Assembly: GCA_030637925.1 (NCBI GenBank)
Contig: DAOWFR010000064.1
Coordinates: forward strand, 1 to 13,226
DNA: 13,226 nt
Reading direction: 5' to 3'
From: Methanobacteriota archaeon
GTDB taxonomy: Archaea > Nanobdellota > Nanobdellia > Woesearchaeales > SM23-78
Under the pieces are notes generated by a model. It was not told where the DNA came from. It saw only the letters and a list, made by a program, of their open reading frames with translations, and made no database searches. The translations under genes and the position numbers were made by a program. This document shows, in pieces, positions 12,609-13,226 of this stretch. Position 1 is the stretch's first letter. Each line of letters starts with the position of its first letter.

Positions 12609-13226
12609 ATGGATTTAGCTATTGGCATTGACCTAGGAGGAACCAAGATAGAAGGTATCTTAATGGATGACAAAGGCAGGATTCTTAGGAGTTATGAAAG
12701 ACCAACTCAGGTTGATAAGCCAAGAAAAAAGATTATTGCTAATATTGTTGAAGTAATCGAACGATTAAAAACAAAAGGAGTGAAAGGTGTTGGTATTGGT
12801 CTTCCTGGATTTGCAGTAAATGGAAAAATGGTTTATGGGGGAGGAACTATTACGAAGATGATTGGAGTTGAGTTGAAAAAAGAGTTAGAAAAAAAGACTA
12901 ATTTAAAGGTTTGTGTTGAAAATGATTCTAACTGCTTTGCCCTAGCAGAACAAAGGCATGGTGCTGCAAAAGGAGGAAAGAATGTTATTGGTGTAATCAT
13001 TGGAACAGGTGTTGGAATAGGCATAATCATTAATAATGAGATTTATTCGGGTTCTGCCGGTGGTGCAGGAGAAGCAGGCCATACCTATCTTATGACAGAT
13101 AAAGGAGTGAAAGATGTTGAGGAACTAATAGGCGGACCTCAGATTTTAAGGAGATACGAAGAAGTAAGTGGAAAAAGAGCTCATACTCCAAGAATTATTT
13201 TAAGAAAAAATGATAAGAATGCAAAA
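12609..13226 (+). CDS. ROK-family sugar kinase, C-terminus cut by window edge, no zinc motif
   Basis: An open frame of 206 codons starts with ATG 12609 and runs off the right edge. Kinase hallmarks: the phosphate loop GIDLGGTK (6-13), the catalytic-Asp segment ENDSNCFALAE (104-114, D106), the ATP-site loop IGTGVGIG (131-138), and the sugar-site EAGH (155-158). This is a ROK fold, so a glucokinase, fructokinase or amino-sugar kinase activity is expected, in the cytoplasm. Directly after GH, ROK proteins normally carry a zinc-binding CxCGxxGCxE motif; here the stretch (TYLMTDKGVKDVEELIGGPQ, 159-178) contains no Cys. The gene starts six bases after the aldolase stop and has no clear Shine-Dalgarno, so it is likely translated by coupling in a sugar-phosphate operon. 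Confidence 0.88.
   Translation, partial: MDLAIGIDLGGTKIEGILMDDKGRILRSYERPTQVDKPRKKIIANIVEVIERLKTKGVKGVGIGLPGFAVNGKMVYGGGTITKMIGVELKKELEKKTNLKVCVENDSNCFALAEQRHGAAKGGKNVIGVIIGTGVGIGIIINNEIYSGSAGGAGEAGHTYLMTDKGVKDVEELIGGPQILRRYEEVSGKRAHTPRIILRKNDKNAK

Noticed and set aside
12833..13030. Minus-strand frame opposite the ROK kinase
   Set aside because: The plus strand encodes the ROK ATP and catalytic motifs in one uninterrupted frame running to the window edge.
1..13226. tRNA, rRNA, CRISPR array, insertion sequence or prophage
   Set aside because: No cloverleaf-like sequence, regular repeat array, transposase or terminal inverted repeats were seen; nearly all DNA is accounted for by protein genes and short promoter gaps.

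Overview
The window looks like a contig fragment from an AT-rich archaeon, probably a small-genome DPANN lineage (Woesearchaeota/Pacearchaeota-like). The evidence is archaeal-type AspRS and AsnRS, an archaeal Mre11-type nuclease, and TATA-like boxes about 25 bases upstream of likely transcript starts. Translation starts are a mix of leaderless ATGs and Shine-Dalgarno sites of the GGGTGG/GAGGTG kind. The big secreted protein is loaded with N-glycosylation sequons. The lineage is an inference from protein character; no rRNA or tRNA gene was seen to fix it.

Layout. (1) 1-3940, minus strand: a cell-surface cluster. It holds a very large secreted, Cys-rich, sequon-rich repeat protein (823 aa), then a single-pass membrane protein with beta-sandwich ectodomains (388 aa), then a small multi-pass membrane protein that runs off the left edge. 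(2) 4082-6497, plus strand: a tightly packed unit of a metallo-beta-lactamase-fold hydrolase, an AspRS-like synthetase and a YbaK-type aminoacyl-tRNA deacylase. It is followed by asnS with its own promoter (6554-7846). (3) 7866-8861, minus: an unrecognised four-helix membrane protein with a TTG start. (4) 8964-10111, plus: a macro-domain protein translationally coupled (ATGA) to a HAD phosphatase. (5) 10100-11609, minus: an Mre11/SbcD-like nuclease whose 3' end overlaps the HAD gene by 12 bases, and a 73-aa helical protein. (6) 11745-13226, plus: a class II sugar-bisphosphate aldolase and a ROK sugar kinase cut by the right edge.

How the genes may work together. Region 1 plausibly builds a surface adhesion or sugar-binding layer: the secreted protein carries three lectin-like repeats, three Cys/His modules, an Fn3-like domain and a C-terminal beta domain. 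Its neighbour resembles the WxL-interacting anchor proteins of Gram-positive bacteria. Region 2 is a tRNA charging and quality-control set for Asp and Asn, but the AspRS-like enzyme has lost several residues of the usual aspartate pocket. Region 6 is a small sugar-phosphate operon. The ROK kinase lacks the usual zinc-finger motif, and the Mre11 homologue has GSHD in place of GNHD. There is no gene-free stretch over 300 bases, and no tRNA, rRNA, CRISPR array or insertion sequence was seen.
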